A stretch of 45,244 bases of DNA from an uncultured Lachnospiraceae bacterium (GCA_934371505.1 CAKRNW010000003.1:1-45244), one strand, 5' to 3'. Counted from the stretch's first letter, positions 5,071 to 15,339 are shown. The notes: a model not told the origin generated them from the sequence alone. Numbers and translations: made by a program.

Positions 5071-7050
5071 TTAATTTTCTCCCTTCATGTACTCTTCCAG
5101 GAAGTCTGCTTCCGAAATGATACGGACATTTAATTCCTTCGCTTTTTTATTTTTGGAGGAGGAACTGGTCATGTCATTATTGATAAGACAGGTGGTTTTT
5201 CCGGTAACACTACCTGTTACCTTTCCTCCCTTTGCCTCAATGCGTTCTTTCAGTTCGTTTCGATTGGAAAACCGTTCCAAAGAACCGGTAATCACGAAGC
5301 TCATACCGGATAATATCTGGGCATTTGCATCTGTCTGAGGTTTTTCCAGTGTCAGTTCCTTCAGTAAGGCATCCAAACCTTCCATTTTCTCCCTGTCAGA
5401 AAAATAGGCTGCACAGGCATTGGCAAGTACCTCTCCCAGCCCATCAATCTCCAGGAATTCCTCCACCGTTGCATGGCGGATTTTATCTAAATCGTAGTCA
5501 AAATGACGGCACAGCAGTTTCGCATTCGCCAGACCGATTCCGGCAATCCCCAGTCCGTACAATACCCTGTGTAAGTTGGTTGTCCGGGCTGTCTCGATGC
5601 TGTTCATCAGATTCTGGTAGGACTTCTCTCCAAAGCCCTCCATCTCCACAATGATATCCTTATACCGCTCTAGGTGGAACAAATCCACATAGGAATGGAT
5701 AAAACCGTGTCCAATGAATTTTTCCAGAGTTGCTTCCGACAGGCCATCCATGTTCATGGCATCCCGGCTCACAAACAGGGTAAAGGATTTAATCTTCTTC
5801 GCCGCACACTCCGGATTGGTACAATAAAGAGATTCCGCATCGTTGGCTGCCCGCACCTCAGTGGGATGCCCACAGGCAGGACAGGTCTTAGGAATCTCCA
5901 CAGAATCAGAACCTGTCAGGTTCTCTGCAATCTGTGGAATAATCATGTTGGCTTTGTATACCGTGATATGGTCACCGATTCCCAATTTTAAGCTACGAAG
6001 AATACTGATGTTGTGGACAGAGGCACGGCTTACCGTGGTTCCCTCCAGTTCCACCGGATCAAAGATTGCCACCGGATTAATCAGTCCGGTGCGGCTGGGA
6101 CTCCACTCGATTTCCTTTAGCACCGTTTCCCGCACCTCGTCTGCCCATTTAAAGGCGATGGAGTGGCGGGGAAATTTCGCCGTCCGTCCCAGGGACATAC
6201 TGTAGGCAATGTCATCGTAGGTCAGTACCAGACCATCGGAGGGAAATTCATAGTGCTTAATCTCCTCCTCAAACCATGCCACCGCATCCAGAATATTGTC
6301 CGCAGTCACCTCTTTATAAGGAACCACTGTAAAGCCCTGGCTGGCGACAAAATCAAATTCACCTTTTCGGGAGTTGTATACCTCCGCCGGGTTTTCAGGG
6401 CTGTTCTCTGCCTGAATCAGGCTGTATACAATAAAGTTTACGTTTCGTTTCGCTGTAATTTCATTATTTAACTGGCGCACTGAGCCACTGCAGAGATTCC
6501 GTGGATTTTTGTATTTATCCTCCACCGCCTCAATCTGATCGTTGATCTTCTCAAAATCTGCATAGGAAATGACTGCCTCCCCCCGGAGAATCAGCTTTCC
6601 TTTATAGGGAATCTTTAAGGGCACATTTTTAAAAACCCGGGCATTTCCGGTTACCACCTCGCCTACTTCCCCATTTCCTCTGGTGACTGCCTTCACCAGT
6701 TCTCCCTTTTCATAGGTAAGTACTACCGTAAGTCCGTCCAGCTTCCAGCTGAGAATTCCTTTTTTATCTCCCAGCCAGTCCCGGAGTTCTTCCCGTTCCT
6801 TGGTCTTTCCTAAGGAGAGCATGGGCTGCTCATGTCTTGCCTTGGGCAGTTCATCCACCGCCTCATAGCCCACACGCAAGGTTGGGCTTCCGGCGAGAGT
6901 CATTCCTGTTTCTTCTTCCAGCGCTGTCAATTCATCATAAAGGCGATCATACTCAAAGTTGCTCATGATCTCTACATCTTTGGCATAATAGCTTTCCGAT
7001 GCTTTATTTAAAAGCTCTACCAGCTCTTTCATTCTCTCGATGCGATCCAT
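5071..7050 (-). CDS. ligA: NAD-dependent DNA ligase LigA
   Basis: At 659 aa this has the normal length and domain order. Domain Ia (YYAKD..YDRLYDEL) binds NAD. The adenylation domain carries the KxDG motif (SWKLDGL, Lys103), followed by an OB fold, a Cys4 zinc finger (CPACGHP and CTNPECAAK), helix-hairpin-helix repeats (LYGLGIAGIG and EIDGLGEVLA) and a C-terminal BRCT domain (LSGMSFVITGSL). It seals nicks in replication and repair using NAD+. The ATG has a CAGGAG site eight bases upstream. It follows the pseudouridine synthase by 16 bp and precedes metA by 6 bp. Confidence 0.98.
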   Translation of the reverse strand: MDRIERMKELVELLNKASESYYAKDVEIMSNFEYDRLYDELTALEEETGMTLAGSPTLRVGYEAVDELPKARHEQPMLSLGKTKEREELRDWLGDKKGILSWKLDGLTVVLTYEKGELVKAVTRGNGEVGEVVTGNARVFKNVPLKIPYKGKLILRGEAVISYADFEKINDQIEAVEDKYKNPRNLCSGSVRQLNNEITAKRNVNFIVYSLIQAENSPENPAEVYNSRKGEFDFVASQGFTVVPYKEVTADNILDAVAWFEEEIKHYEFPSDGLVLTYDDIAYSMSLGRTAKFPRHSIAFKWADEVRETVLKEIEWSPSRTGLINPVAIFDPVELEGTTVSRASVHNISILRSLKLGIGDHITVYKANMIIPQIAENLTGSDSVEIPKTCPACGHPTEVRAANDAESLYCTNPECAAKKIKSFTLFVSRDAMNMDGLSEATLEKFIGHGFIHSYVDLFHLERYKDIIVEMEGFGEKSYQNLMNSIETARTTNLHRVLYGLGIAGIGLANAKLLCRHFDYDLDKIRHATVEEFLEIDGLGEVLANACAAYFSDREKMEGLDALLKELTLEKPQTDANAQILSGMSFVITGSLERFSNRNELKERIEAKGGKVTGSVTGKTTCLINNDMTSSSSKNKKAKELNVRIISEADFLEEYMKGEN

Positions 7051-7066
7051 TTGCCTTCTCCTGCTT

Positions 7067-7819
7067 CTATTTGTTTTTCAGCATACTGCATTGCCGATAA
7101 AGATTCTCCTTCTCTGCTCCGGTCACCTCCCGGTATTCTCCAGGTTTCAAAGCCCCCAGTTCCACATTCATCACCCGCACCCGCTTGATGCTGATGACAT
7201 GAAACTGAAAGGCACGGCACATCCGGCGGATCTGTCGGTTTAACCCTTGGGTAAGAATAATGCGGAAAGTATACTTGCCAATCCGTTCCACCTGACAGGG
7301 TCTGGTGGTCTGTTTTAATTCCTCCAGATAGACGCCTTTAGCCATCTGGTGAAGAAATAAATCCGTCACTTCCCTGTTCACACGAACCACATACTCCTTC
7401 TCATGTCCATTGGCTCCCCGCATCATTCTATCAATGAGGTCGCCATCGTTGGTCATCAGTAACAGTCCCTCCGATTCTTTATCCAGGCGTCCCGCGTAGG
7501 TGACACGTACCGGATACTTTAAAACATCGGCTACGGTTTTCTCCGCGTGGGCATCCTTCTGGGTACAGGTAATTCCGATGGGTTTATAATAGGCAAGCAC
7601 CACCCGTTCATCCTTCTGCTCCACCTGTTTTCCCCGGACACAGACCAAGTCTCCACTTCCCACCTGAACTCCGGTCTGGGCAGTCACACCATTTACTGTG
7701 ACTATGCCTTCTTCTATCAGCTTATCCGCTTCCCGTCTGGAACAGACTCCACAGGCCGCCAGATATTTATTTAAACGCTGTTTTTCGCTGGTCTTTTTCT
7801 CTACACTCATACTCATCAT
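7067..7819 (-). CDS. rluF: RluF-like 23S rRNA pseudouridine synthase
   Basis: This 250-aa RsuA/RluB/E/F-family enzyme has an N-terminal S4 RNA-binding domain (LNKYLAACGVCSRREADKLI, residues 16-35) and a catalytic domain with the family motif GRLDKESEGLLL (Asp113 as nucleophile). The stretch GANGHEKEY and the QGLNRQIRRMC motif agree best with RluF, which makes Psi2604 in E. coli 23S rRNA. Assignment to that exact base is by similarity only. No strong ribosome site lies before the first ATG at 7819; ATGs at codons 2 and 4 are alternatives. It is second in the yitT-rluF-ligA-metA unit. Confidence 0.85.
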   Translation of the reverse strand: MMSMSVEKKTSEKQRLNKYLAACGVCSRREADKLIEEGIVTVNGVTAQTGVQVGSGDLVCVRGKQVEQKDERVVLAYYKPIGITCTQKDAHAEKTVADVLKYPVRVTYAGRLDKESEGLLLMTNDGDLIDRMMRGANGHEKEYVVRVNREVTDLFLHQMAKGVYLEELKQTTRPCQVERIGKYTFRIILTQGLNRQIRRMCRAFQFHVISIKRVRVMNVELGALKPGEYREVTGAEKENLYRQCSMLKNK

Positions 7820-7843
7820 TTTATAAATTTTAGTAGTTCCTGT

Positions 7844-8746
7844 CTATAACTTTTCGCTGAAATAGCTTTTATAACCTTCCCCGAAAATCTCCGTTGCACT
7901 GGTGACAATCATAAAGGCATCCGGATCTTCTTCCCGTACAATGGTTTCCGTTCTGGGAGCGATCATCTTTTTCACTGCCACCATAATGACTTTTTTCTTA
8001 TTGCCACTGTACGCCCCTTCCCCTTGGATAAAGGTCACTCCCAAATCCAATTCCTCCAAAAGCCGTTTGGCAATACTGTCCGCATTATCCGAAATGATAT
8101 AGATAACCTTCGCCTCATCCCGTCCATAGAGTACCACATCCAATACTAAAGAAGTTACTACCACACAGATTAAGGAATACAGTGCCGCATCCACATCCCT
8201 AAACACAACGGCAGCCGCCCCTACAATCACCAGATCCATGAGGAAAAAAAGCATTCCCGTCTTAATATAGGGAAACCGCAGACGAAGCAGTTTGATAATA
8301 ATGTCCGAGCCTCCCGTTGTTGCTCCCGCCTGAAAAATCACACCCATGGTGACTGCAATTAATACACTGCCCCCCAGGCTGGCAAGAAGTAAATCGTTGG
8401 TGGCTGCCCCAAAGGGGGCAAGCATATTGGTAAACAGGGAAGTCATGAGAATACAGTACATGGTGGAAAGAATAAATTTCAGTCCAAACTTCCATAATCC
8501 CAGAAGCATGATAGGAACATTCAGAATAAAAAACCAGGTACCGGTTCCCAGACCAAAGAGATTGTTTAGCAGAATCGCAATGCCGCTCACCCCGCCGGGA
8601 ACCAGATTATTGGCATCGGAGAACATACTGACTCCCATGGCATGAAAAAAGGAGGCAATGGTAATAAAGATATAATCCTTCACTCGCTGCCGGATATTTT
8701 TACGGTTTTCAAATTCTATCTGCTGTCGTTCAATATTTTCTCCCAT
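7844..8746 (-). CDS. YitT family membrane protein (DUF161/DUF2179)
   Basis: I take the ATG at 8746 (MGENIERQ) as start because GAGGAG lies eight bases before it; a longer frame to 8809 has no ribosome site and runs into a terminator. The 300-aa product has five to six hydrophobic helices between residues 25 and 205, including the YitT motifs NNLVPGGVSGIA and GATTGGSDII. A soluble C-terminal DUF2179 domain follows (YIISDNADSIAKRLLEEL to the end). The molecular function of the family is unsettled. It is the first gene after the ilvA terminator. Confidence 0.9.
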   Translation of the reverse strand: MGENIERQQIEFENRKNIRQRVKDYIFITIASFFHAMGVSMFSDANNLVPGGVSGIAILLNNLFGLGTGTWFFILNVPIMLLGLWKFGLKFILSTMYCILMTSLFTNMLAPFGAATNDLLLASLGGSVLIAVTMGVIFQAGATTGGSDIIIKLLRLRFPYIKTGMLFFLMDLVIVGAAAVVFRDVDAALYSLICVVVTSLVLDVVLYGRDEAKVIYIISDNADSIAKRLLEELDLGVTFIQGEGAYSGNKKKVIMVAVKKMIAPRTETIVREEDPDAFMIVTSATEIFGEGYKSYFSEKL

Positions 8747-8793
8747 GTGCCTGCTCCTCTCTTTGTTCTTTCCAATCAGCATACCCCGAAAGT

Positions 8794-8823
8794 AAAATCC
8801 GCATGCCACAACATGCGGATTTT
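8794..8823 (-). terminator. Terminator after ilvA
   Basis: A perfect 12-bp stem AAAATCCGCATG/CATGCGGATTTT with a 6-nt loop starts 16 bp past the ilvA stop and ends in a TTTT run on the minus strand. Being A-flanked and T-flanked it is symmetrical. It separates the rnc-smc-ftsY-ilvA unit from yitT. Confidence 0.85.
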
Positions 8824-8838
8824 AGGATTCTTTGTTCT

Positions 8839-10062
8839 TTAAATCTTTGCCTGTACCAGTTTCGGTTTGTATCCGCTCTCGTTCAGAGCCTCTATGATTT
8901 GATTTTTATGTTCGGTTCCGAACGCTTCCAAAGTAATCCGAAGTTCCACTGCAGCATTCCGGTTAATGGAAACAAACTGATTATGCTCCAGCTTGATCAC
9001 ATTGCCGTTTTTCTTTGCAATCACATCTGCCACACGGGACAACTCACCCGGTTTATCAGGAAGAAGTACGGATACGGTGAAAATACGGTCTCGTATAATG
9101 AGTCCCTGCTGAACCACGGAGGACATGGTAATCACATCCATGTTTCCGCCACTCAAAATAGAAACCACACGCCTATTCTTTACCTTTAGCTGTTTCAGGG
9201 CAGCTACTGTCAGAAGTCCGGAATTTTCCACGATCATCTTGTGGTTCTCAACCATATCCAGAAAAGCTACCACCAGATCCTCATCCGGCACGGTAATGAT
9301 ATCATCCAGATTCTTTCTGGCATACTCAAAAATCTTGCTTCCCGGAGTTTTTACTGCAGTTCCATCTGCGATGGTATTAACGCTAGGCAGTGTTACCACC
9401 TTACCGGCCTTGATAGATTCCTGCATACAGTTTGCCCCGGCAGGCTCCACGCCAATCACCTTAATGTTGGGATTTAATAATTTCGCCAATGTGGATACGC
9501 CGGTACAAAGTCCACCGCCTCCGATAGGCACCAGAATGTATTCAACCAAAGGCAGTTCCTTAAAGATCTCCATAGCGATCGTGCCCTGTCCGGTGGCAAC
9601 TGCCAGATCATCAAAGGGATGTACAAAGGTATAACCGTGCTCCTTTGCCAACGCTAATGCCTTTTCACAGGCTTCATCATAGACATTCCCATACAGTACC
9701 ACTTCCGCACCGTAACTCTTGGTCCGGTTCACTTTGATAAGGGGCGTGGTGGTGGGCATGACAATCACTGCCTTCACACCGTATGTTTTCGCCGCAAAAG
9801 CCACACCCTGGGCATGATTTCCTGCAGAAGCGGTAATCAGTCCTTTTTCTCGTTCTTCTTTGGTCAGAGTACTCAATTTGTAGTAGGCACCTCTTACCTT
9901 GTAAGCACCGGTAAACTGCAAGTTTTCCGGTTTCAGATAAACTTTATTTTCTGTCTGGTTACTTAAATAATCACTGTAAACCAGCTTGGTTTCCTGAGTC
10001 ACCTGTTTAACAATTTCTGAAGCCTCCTCAAATTTTTCAAGCGTCAGCATCTTCTCTGCCAT
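8839..10062 (-). CDS. ilvA: Threonine ammonia-lyase
   Basis: This 407-aa fold-type II PLP enzyme converts threonine to 2-oxobutanoate and ammonia. The PLP lysine is Lys55 in FTGAYKVRGA. The phosphate-binding glycine loop is GGGGLCTG and the C-terminal pyridoxal region is SGGNMD. A single ACT-type regulatory domain follows (DRIFTVSVLLPDKPGELSRV to the end), which matches the shorter, TdcB-like enzymes rather than the two-ACT E. coli IlvA. A biosynthetic or a catabolic role cannot be decided from this context. It overlaps the ftsY end by 26 bp with an AGGAG site inside ftsY, so it is translationally linked to a secretion gene with no metabolic tie. Confidence 0.93.
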   Translation of the reverse strand: MAEKMLTLEKFEEASEIVKQVTQETKLVYSDYLSNQTENKVYLKPENLQFTGAYKVRGAYYKLSTLTKEEREKGLITASAGNHAQGVAFAAKTYGVKAVIVMPTTTPLIKVNRTKSYGAEVVLYGNVYDEACEKALALAKEHGYTFVHPFDDLAVATGQGTIAMEIFKELPLVEYILVPIGGGGLCTGVSTLAKLLNPNIKVIGVEPAGANCMQESIKAGKVVTLPSVNTIADGTAVKTPGSKIFEYARKNLDDIITVPDEDLVVAFLDMVENHKMIVENSGLLTVAALKQLKVKNRRVVSILSGGNMDVITMSSVVQQGLIIRDRIFTVSVLLPDKPGELSRVADVIAKKNGNVIKLEHNQFVSINRNAAVELRITLEAFGTEHKNQIIEALNESGYKPKLVQAKI

Positions 10063-11014
10063 TGTCTTTCTCCTCTTCTTCCTCTGGTTTTACATCAAAC
10101 AGTGCATTTACAAACTGATCTGAATCAAATTTCTGCAGGTCTTCTATCGTCTCTCCCACACCGATATACTTCACCGGGACTTTCAGTTCCGACTGTATCG
10201 CAACAGCGATACCTCCCTTTGCGGTTCCATCCATTTTAGTCAGAATAATACCGGTCAGATTCGCCACTTCTCCGAATTCTCTCGCCTGTGCCAGTGCATT
10301 CTGTCCGGTGGTTCCATCCAACACAATCAGGTTTTCCCGATGAGCGTCGGGAAATTCCCTGTCGATAATCCGGTTCATCTTTCGGAGTTCTTCCATCAGG
10401 TTTCTCTTATTATGAAGCCTTCCTGCGGTGTCACAGAGAAGAACATCCACATGCCTTGCTTTGGCTGCATTCACCGCATCATAGATCACGCTGGCAGGAT
10501 CGGTTCCTTCTTTGCCGCCGATAATGTCCACGCCGGCACGTCTGCCCCATTCTGCTAACTGTTCCCCCGCTGCAGCACGGAAGGTATCTGCAGCCGCAAT
10601 GAGAACTTTTTTGCCCTGGTCTTTCAGCTTTCCGGCCAGTTTTCCCACAGAGGTGGTTTTCCCTACGCCGTTGACACCAATCACCAGAATTACCGATTGC
10701 TCCTTTTCGAAATCGTAGGCAGTCTCTCCCACCTGCATCTGCTCACGGATACTGTCAATAAGAAGCTGCTTGCACTCTGCAGGATCCTTGATGTGTTTTT
10801 CTTTTACCTGTGCTTTCAGGCGTTCCATGATTTCTGTGGTGGCATTTACCCCGATATCTCCCATGATAAGGATCTCTTCCAATTCCTCATAGAAGTCCTC
10901 ATCAATAGCTGAATATCCATTAAACACAGAATCAATGCCATGTACAATATTGTCGCGGGTTTTGGTAAGCCCTGCCTTTAATCTTCCGAAAAAACCGGTT
11001 TTTTCTTCTCCCAT
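10037..11014 (-). CDS. ftsY: Signal recognition particle receptor FtsY
   Basis: This 325-aa SRP receptor GTPase docks ribosome-SRP complexes at the membrane. The N domain (about residues 1-100) is followed by the G domain with P-loop GVNGVGKTT (113-121), DTFRAAA, DTAGR and TKMDGTAKGG. The acidic A domain of E. coli is absent, as is usual in Bacillota, and the C-terminus ends in an unusual acidic tail (EEEEEKDNGREDADA). It lies 14 bp downstream of smc with a GAGG ribosome site. Confidence 0.97.
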   Translation of the reverse strand: MGEEKTGFFGRLKAGLTKTRDNIVHGIDSVFNGYSAIDEDFYEELEEILIMGDIGVNATTEIMERLKAQVKEKHIKDPAECKQLLIDSIREQMQVGETAYDFEKEQSVILVIGVNGVGKTTSVGKLAGKLKDQGKKVLIAAADTFRAAAGEQLAEWGRRAGVDIIGGKEGTDPASVIYDAVNAAKARHVDVLLCDTAGRLHNKRNLMEELRKMNRIIDREFPDAHRENLIVLDGTTGQNALAQAREFGEVANLTGIILTKMDGTAKGGIAVAIQSELKVPVKYIGVGETIEDLQKFDSDQFVNALFDVKPEEEEEKDNGREDADA

Positions 11015-11028
11015 TGATACCTCACATT

Positions 11029-14000
11029 CTAATCGTCCAAATCTTTATCTATCAGGCTGACGCTGACTAAAGTGGATACACCCTTTTCCTGCATGGTGAT
11101 TCCATAAAGCCGGTCCGCACTCTCCATTGTACCACGTCTGTGGGTAATTACAATAAACTGTGTATTCCTGGTAAGCTTATGTAAATACTTTGCATAGCGA
11201 TCCACGTTTGCCTCATCCAATGCAGCCTCAATCTCATCCAGGAGACAGAAGGGAGAGGGTTTCAGATTCTGGATCGCAAAGAGAAGTGCAATGGCTGTCA
11301 GCGCCTTCTCTCCACCGGACATCTGCATCATGTTCTGCAGTTTCTTTCCGGGTGGCTGCGCACTGATCCGGATACCTGCCTCCAGAATGTCCTCGCCTTC
11401 AATCAGTTCCAATGATCCCTTACCACCGCCGAAAAGTTCCTTAAATACCTTGTCAAATTCTCTGTTAATATCCGCAAACTTTTCCATAAATTGTTTTCGC
11501 ATCGCGGTGTCCAGTTCTTCGATAATACCCTGGAGCATATTCTGGGCTTCCACCAGATCGTCATGCTGGGTTTTCATCTGGGTGTAACGCTCCATGAGGT
11601 TTTTATAGTCCTCAATGGCATTGACATTCACATCTCCCAATTTACGGATCTGGTCTTTCAAGCCACTGATTTCCCGTTTCATTCCCGGCAGATCTGTCAT
11701 CTCCGGGTTACGGAGTCCAGACGCATCCGACAGGGTAATCTCGTATTCGTCCCACATATAATTGATCTGGGTTTCTATGGAATCTTCCAGTTTCTCTTTC
11801 TGGGACTGAAGACGATAAACTTCCTTATCCAGTGCCGTGATTTTTTCCGCCATTTCTTCGCGGGTAGCAAAAAAGTTTTTCTGCTTTGCTGTCAGTTCAT
11901 CCTTCTTTTCTGTATCATTTTTCAATTTTTGTTCTGCATCAGACTGGGAGGTATAAGAAGCTGCGATCGTCTTTTCAATCTCTTCAATGCTGCTTCGTTT
12001 CCTATCCACATCATCCTGACTCAACGTAATTCCTTCTTCAATCTCTGTCCGTTCTCTCACCAGCCGGGAAAGCTCTGCATCAATACGGTCCACATTCTGC
12101 TGTTCAAAATCCTGCTTCTGACGCATCTTCTGGACTTCCACATCCCATTCGGACACCTTGCTGCTCTGCGCTGTTTCCTCCGCATGTTCTTTATCTACCT
12201 GAGCCTGATACTCATTAATAGACACTGTGGTATCCTTTTCCAACTGTTCGGAATCGGATAATTCCTGACTGATCTTTTCTTTATTGTCCTGAATCTCGAT
12301 GATCTGGCGCTCGATTTCCTCCTGCTCACTTCGCAGGGATACAGAGCCCTCTGCCGTTTCTGCCCGACGCTCTTTCGCCTGCTCTACACTGATTCTCGCC
12401 GTGTTCTGCTCAATCATTTTCTGCTGGAGTTTCAGTCTGGCAGATTCTATCTTGATGCGCAGCTGATTCCGTCCACTCTTGGTATCCTCGATACTTTTCT
12501 GGATTTCCTCAATCTGCGTCTCAATCTCTCCGATTTTCTTTTTCAGTTCCTCCATCTCACGATGCCGCCCCAGGAAATTGCTGTTATTCTTAAAGGCACC
12601 TCCGCTGATGGCGCCTCCGGGTACCAGCAATTCCCCCTCTAAGGTTACCATTCGGATACTGTATTCATACTTTCTTGCAATCTTAACGGCATGATCCACA
12701 TGGTCAACCACCACGATCCTGCCAAGCATCGCTTTGGCAACATCCTGATATTTCTTATCAATCTGAACCAGTTCATCCGCCATGCCGATGACGCCTTTTT
12801 CCTCCAGTACTTCCTTGGATTTTAATTCCGGACTGTTCTTAATGGCGGTAAGGGGAAGAAAAGTGGCACGTCCCAGTCGATTTGCTTTTAAGTACCCAAT
12901 CATCTTTTTGGCGGTTTCTTCCTCTTCTGTAACGATATTCTGAATATTTCCCCCCAGTGCTGTCTCAATGGCAGTTTCATACTTCTTTTCTACCTTAATA
13001 ATATCCGCAACAACACCCACGATTCCCTTATGGGAATCCTTCTGTTCCATTACTTTTTTAACGCTGCCACCATATCCTTCGTAACGCTCTGCCAGGTTTG
13101 ACACTGCCTCCAGACGGGATTTCTCCTGATGGTAAGTTTCCTGTTTTTTGCGAAGCTGCTCATCCAGGCCGGTAAGCTGATCCTTGTACCCACCCAGGGA
13201 CTGCTCCATGGATGCCACTTCTGCATCCATACCGCCAATTTCTTCGTTGACTCTGGCAAAAGCCTCTTCCAGCTCCTTAATGTTTTCTTCCTGTTTGGCT
13301 TCGTCGGATTTTGCCCGGAGCAGACGGGAGTTTAACTCTGCCTTACGGATATTCACCTGCTCCAGCATGGTATCGTATCGTCCCATTCTGGATTTGATGG
13401 TAGCACGTTTGTTTAACTCATCAATAATGGTATTTTTACCGCTTTCAATGCGGTTATTCAGTTCTTCAATTCTTGCCTGCACTTCTTCCAGAAGCTGGTT
13501 TGCCGCGTCGCGGGCAGACTGAATCTCAGCCACCTGTCCATCAATGGCAGACTTTTCCGATAAAATCTTTTTCTTTTCTTCCTGTTTCTCTGTAATCTCA
13601 CTGTTGAGGGTGTCCATACGGCTGTTTAAGTGCTGGGCATTCCCCTCTGCAGAACGAATCTGTTCCTTTAAGACATTAATCTGTCCTTCCAGTTTTCCTC
13701 TGGTAACGCTGGTATCAGTAAGGTTACTTCTGGTCTGCTCAATTTCCGCCTCCAAGGACTCAATTTCACTCTGAATCCTCTCATACTCCGATTTGATATT
13801 CTCGTATTTCTCAGAAGTACTCTGCAGCTCCTGGGAAGCTGTCTCATAATTGCCTTCCACCGTCTTTAACTGCTCTGTAACACGCTGATTTTCCAGTAAA
13901 AAGACATTGACATCCAGATTTTTCAGTTCTTCCTTTTTCTTCAGGTAGACCTTTGCAGTTTCCGATTGTTTCTCCAGAGGGGCAATCTGTTTCTCCAGCT

Positions 14001-14589
14001 CTGACAGAATATCACTGACGCGAACCAGATTGGCTTTTTCTTCCTCCAGCTTTTTGCAGGCAGTGTCTTTACGACGCTTGAATTTCACAATCCCTGCCGC
14101 CTCGTCAAAAAGTTCCCGCCTGTCCTCTGGTTTGCCGGAAAGAATTTTATCAATCTGACCCTGCCCGATGATGGAGTAACCTTCTTTACCGATACCGGTA
14201 TCGTAAAAAAGTTCATTCACATCCTTCAGACGGCATGCCGTTCCGTTAATCATATATTCACTTTCCCCGGAACGATAAATCCGACGGGAAACCGTCACTT
14301 CATCATAGTCGATAGCAAGCTGATGGTCAGAATTGTCCAAGGTAATTGCCACATAGGCAAAACTTAAAGGTTTGCGCAGCTCTGTACCGGAAAAAATAAC
14401 ATCCTGCATGGATGCTCCCCGGAGTTGTTTAATACGCTGCTCACCCAGTACCCAGCGCACTGCATCCGCTACATTACTCTTTCCGCTTCCGTTCGGTCCT
14501 ACGATGGCTGTGATTCCATTATGAAACTGGAAAGTCAATTTGTTGGCAAAGGATTTAAATCCCTGTATCTCAATACTCTTTAAGTACAT
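11029..14589 (-). CDS. smc: Chromosome segregation ATPase SMC
   Basis: This 1186-aa condensin subunit is of full family length. It has an N-terminal ATPase half with Walker A GPNGSGKS (31-38), a long coiled coil, a hinge near residues 500-680 (the GYGGSVKKV and GGAISGGAF segments), a return coiled coil, and a C-terminal half with signature MSGGEKALTAIALLF and Walker B FCLLDEIEAALDE. With ScpA/B it compacts and separates chromosomes. The neighbours are the usual ones: rnc upstream (10-bp gap) and ftsY downstream. Confidence 0.98.
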   Translation of the reverse strand: MYLKSIEIQGFKSFANKLTFQFHNGITAIVGPNGSGKSNVADAVRWVLGEQRIKQLRGASMQDVIFSGTELRKPLSFAYVAITLDNSDHQLAIDYDEVTVSRRIYRSGESEYMINGTACRLKDVNELFYDTGIGKEGYSIIGQGQIDKILSGKPEDRRELFDEAAGIVKFKRRKDTACKKLEEEKANLVRVSDILSELEKQIAPLEKQSETAKVYLKKKEELKNLDVNVFLLENQRVTEQLKTVEGNYETASQELQSTSEKYENIKSEYERIQSEIESLEAEIEQTRSNLTDTSVTRGKLEGQINVLKEQIRSAEGNAQHLNSRMDTLNSEITEKQEEKKKILSEKSAIDGQVAEIQSARDAANQLLEEVQARIEELNNRIESGKNTIIDELNKRATIKSRMGRYDTMLEQVNIRKAELNSRLLRAKSDEAKQEENIKELEEAFARVNEEIGGMDAEVASMEQSLGGYKDQLTGLDEQLRKKQETYHQEKSRLEAVSNLAERYEGYGGSVKKVMEQKDSHKGIVGVVADIIKVEKKYETAIETALGGNIQNIVTEEEETAKKMIGYLKANRLGRATFLPLTAIKNSPELKSKEVLEEKGVIGMADELVQIDKKYQDVAKAMLGRIVVVDHVDHAVKIARKYEYSIRMVTLEGELLVPGGAISGGAFKNNSNFLGRHREMEELKKKIGEIETQIEEIQKSIEDTKSGRNQLRIKIESARLKLQQKMIEQNTARISVEQAKERRAETAEGSVSLRSEQEEIERQIIEIQDNKEKISQELSDSEQLEKDTTVSINEYQAQVDKEHAEETAQSSKVSEWDVEVQKMRQKQDFEQQNVDRIDAELSRLVRERTEIEEGITLSQDDVDRKRSSIEEIEKTIAASYTSQSDAEQKLKNDTEKKDELTAKQKNFFATREEMAEKITALDKEVYRLQSQKEKLEDSIETQINYMWDEYEITLSDASGLRNPEMTDLPGMKREISGLKDQIRKLGDVNVNAIEDYKNLMERYTQMKTQHDDLVEAQNMLQGIIEELDTAMRKQFMEKFADINREFDKVFKELFGGGKGSLELIEGEDILEAGIRISAQPPGKKLQNMMQMSGGEKALTAIALLFAIQNLKPSPFCLLDEIEAALDEANVDRYAKYLHKLTRNTQFIVITHRRGTMESADRLYGITMQEKGVSTLVSVSLIDKDLDD

Positions 14590-14599
14590 GCTCCACCTG

Positions 14600-15304
14600 C
14601 TATTTCTCTTTTCTATTTCTCAGGCTTAAAAGCGCCTGAAAAGCGGCCTGCTGTTCCGCTGCCTTTTTGGTGTGTCCCATGCCTTCTCCCAGTGCCTCTC
14701 CGTTGATCAGCACCTGTGCCTTAAATCGTTTGTCATGCTCTGGGCCACTCTCATCTAAAAGTTGATAAGTAAGTACTCCATGCTCCATCATCTGCACCAC
14801 TTCCTGAAGCTTTGTCTTGCTGTCATGAAACAGTACATTCTTTTCTGCATCTTTCAAAACAACACGATGAATGTATTCTTTTGCCAGCTCGAAACCGCCA
14901 TCCAGATAGATGGCTCCAATGGTAGCCTCCAGAACATCCGATGTAATAGAATCTCTTCCACGGCCACCGGTGGCTTCCTCACCCTTACCCAGCAATATGT
15001 ATTGTTCCAGCCCGATCTGTCTTGCACAAAAAGCCAGTGCCGGCTCACAGACCATGGAGGCCCTGGTTTTGGTCATCTCTCCCTCCGGCATGTGGGGATG
15101 TTCTTTAAATAAGAATTCACTGGATACTAATTCCAAAACGGCATCACCTAAAAATTCCAGCCGCTCATAATCTTCGATTTTGTTAATTTTACGTTCATTT
15201 GCATAGGAGCTGTGGCATAATGCCTGCGTCAGCAGCATTCTGTTCTGAAAATGATATCCCAGCCGCTCCTCTAATTGATTTTCCCAATCCCTTTTTTCCA
15301 TCAT
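14600..15304 (-). CDS. rnc: Ribonuclease III
   Basis: This 234-aa double-strand-specific endoribonuclease has the signature ERLEFLGDAVLEL (Glu50, Asp54), the second acidic pair in SDVLEATIGAIYLDGG (Asp123, Glu126), and a C-terminal dsRNA-binding domain from about residue 160 (SKTKLQEVVQ to KKAAEQQAAFQALL). It processes rRNA precursors and regulatory RNAs. The start is ATG-ATG with only a weak GGTAA before it. It lies just beyond a terminator that follows acpP, so expression needs read-through or its own promoter. Confidence 0.96.
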   Translation of the reverse strand: MMEKRDWENQLEERLGYHFQNRMLLTQALCHSSYANERKINKIEDYERLEFLGDAVLELVSSEFLFKEHPHMPEGEMTKTRASMVCEPALAFCARQIGLEQYILLGKGEEATGGRGRDSITSDVLEATIGAIYLDGGFELAKEYIHRVVLKDAEKNVLFHDSKTKLQEVVQMMEHGVLTYQLLDESGPEHDKRFKAQVLINGEALGEGMGHTKKAAEQQAAFQALLSLRNRKEK

Positions 15305-15339
15305 TTACCTGTTTTCCCTTAGTCAATAATCAACAAAGT

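Noticed and set aside
8839..10062. T-box leader for ilvA
   Set aside because: ilvA overlaps ftsY by 26 bp and has no leader region.
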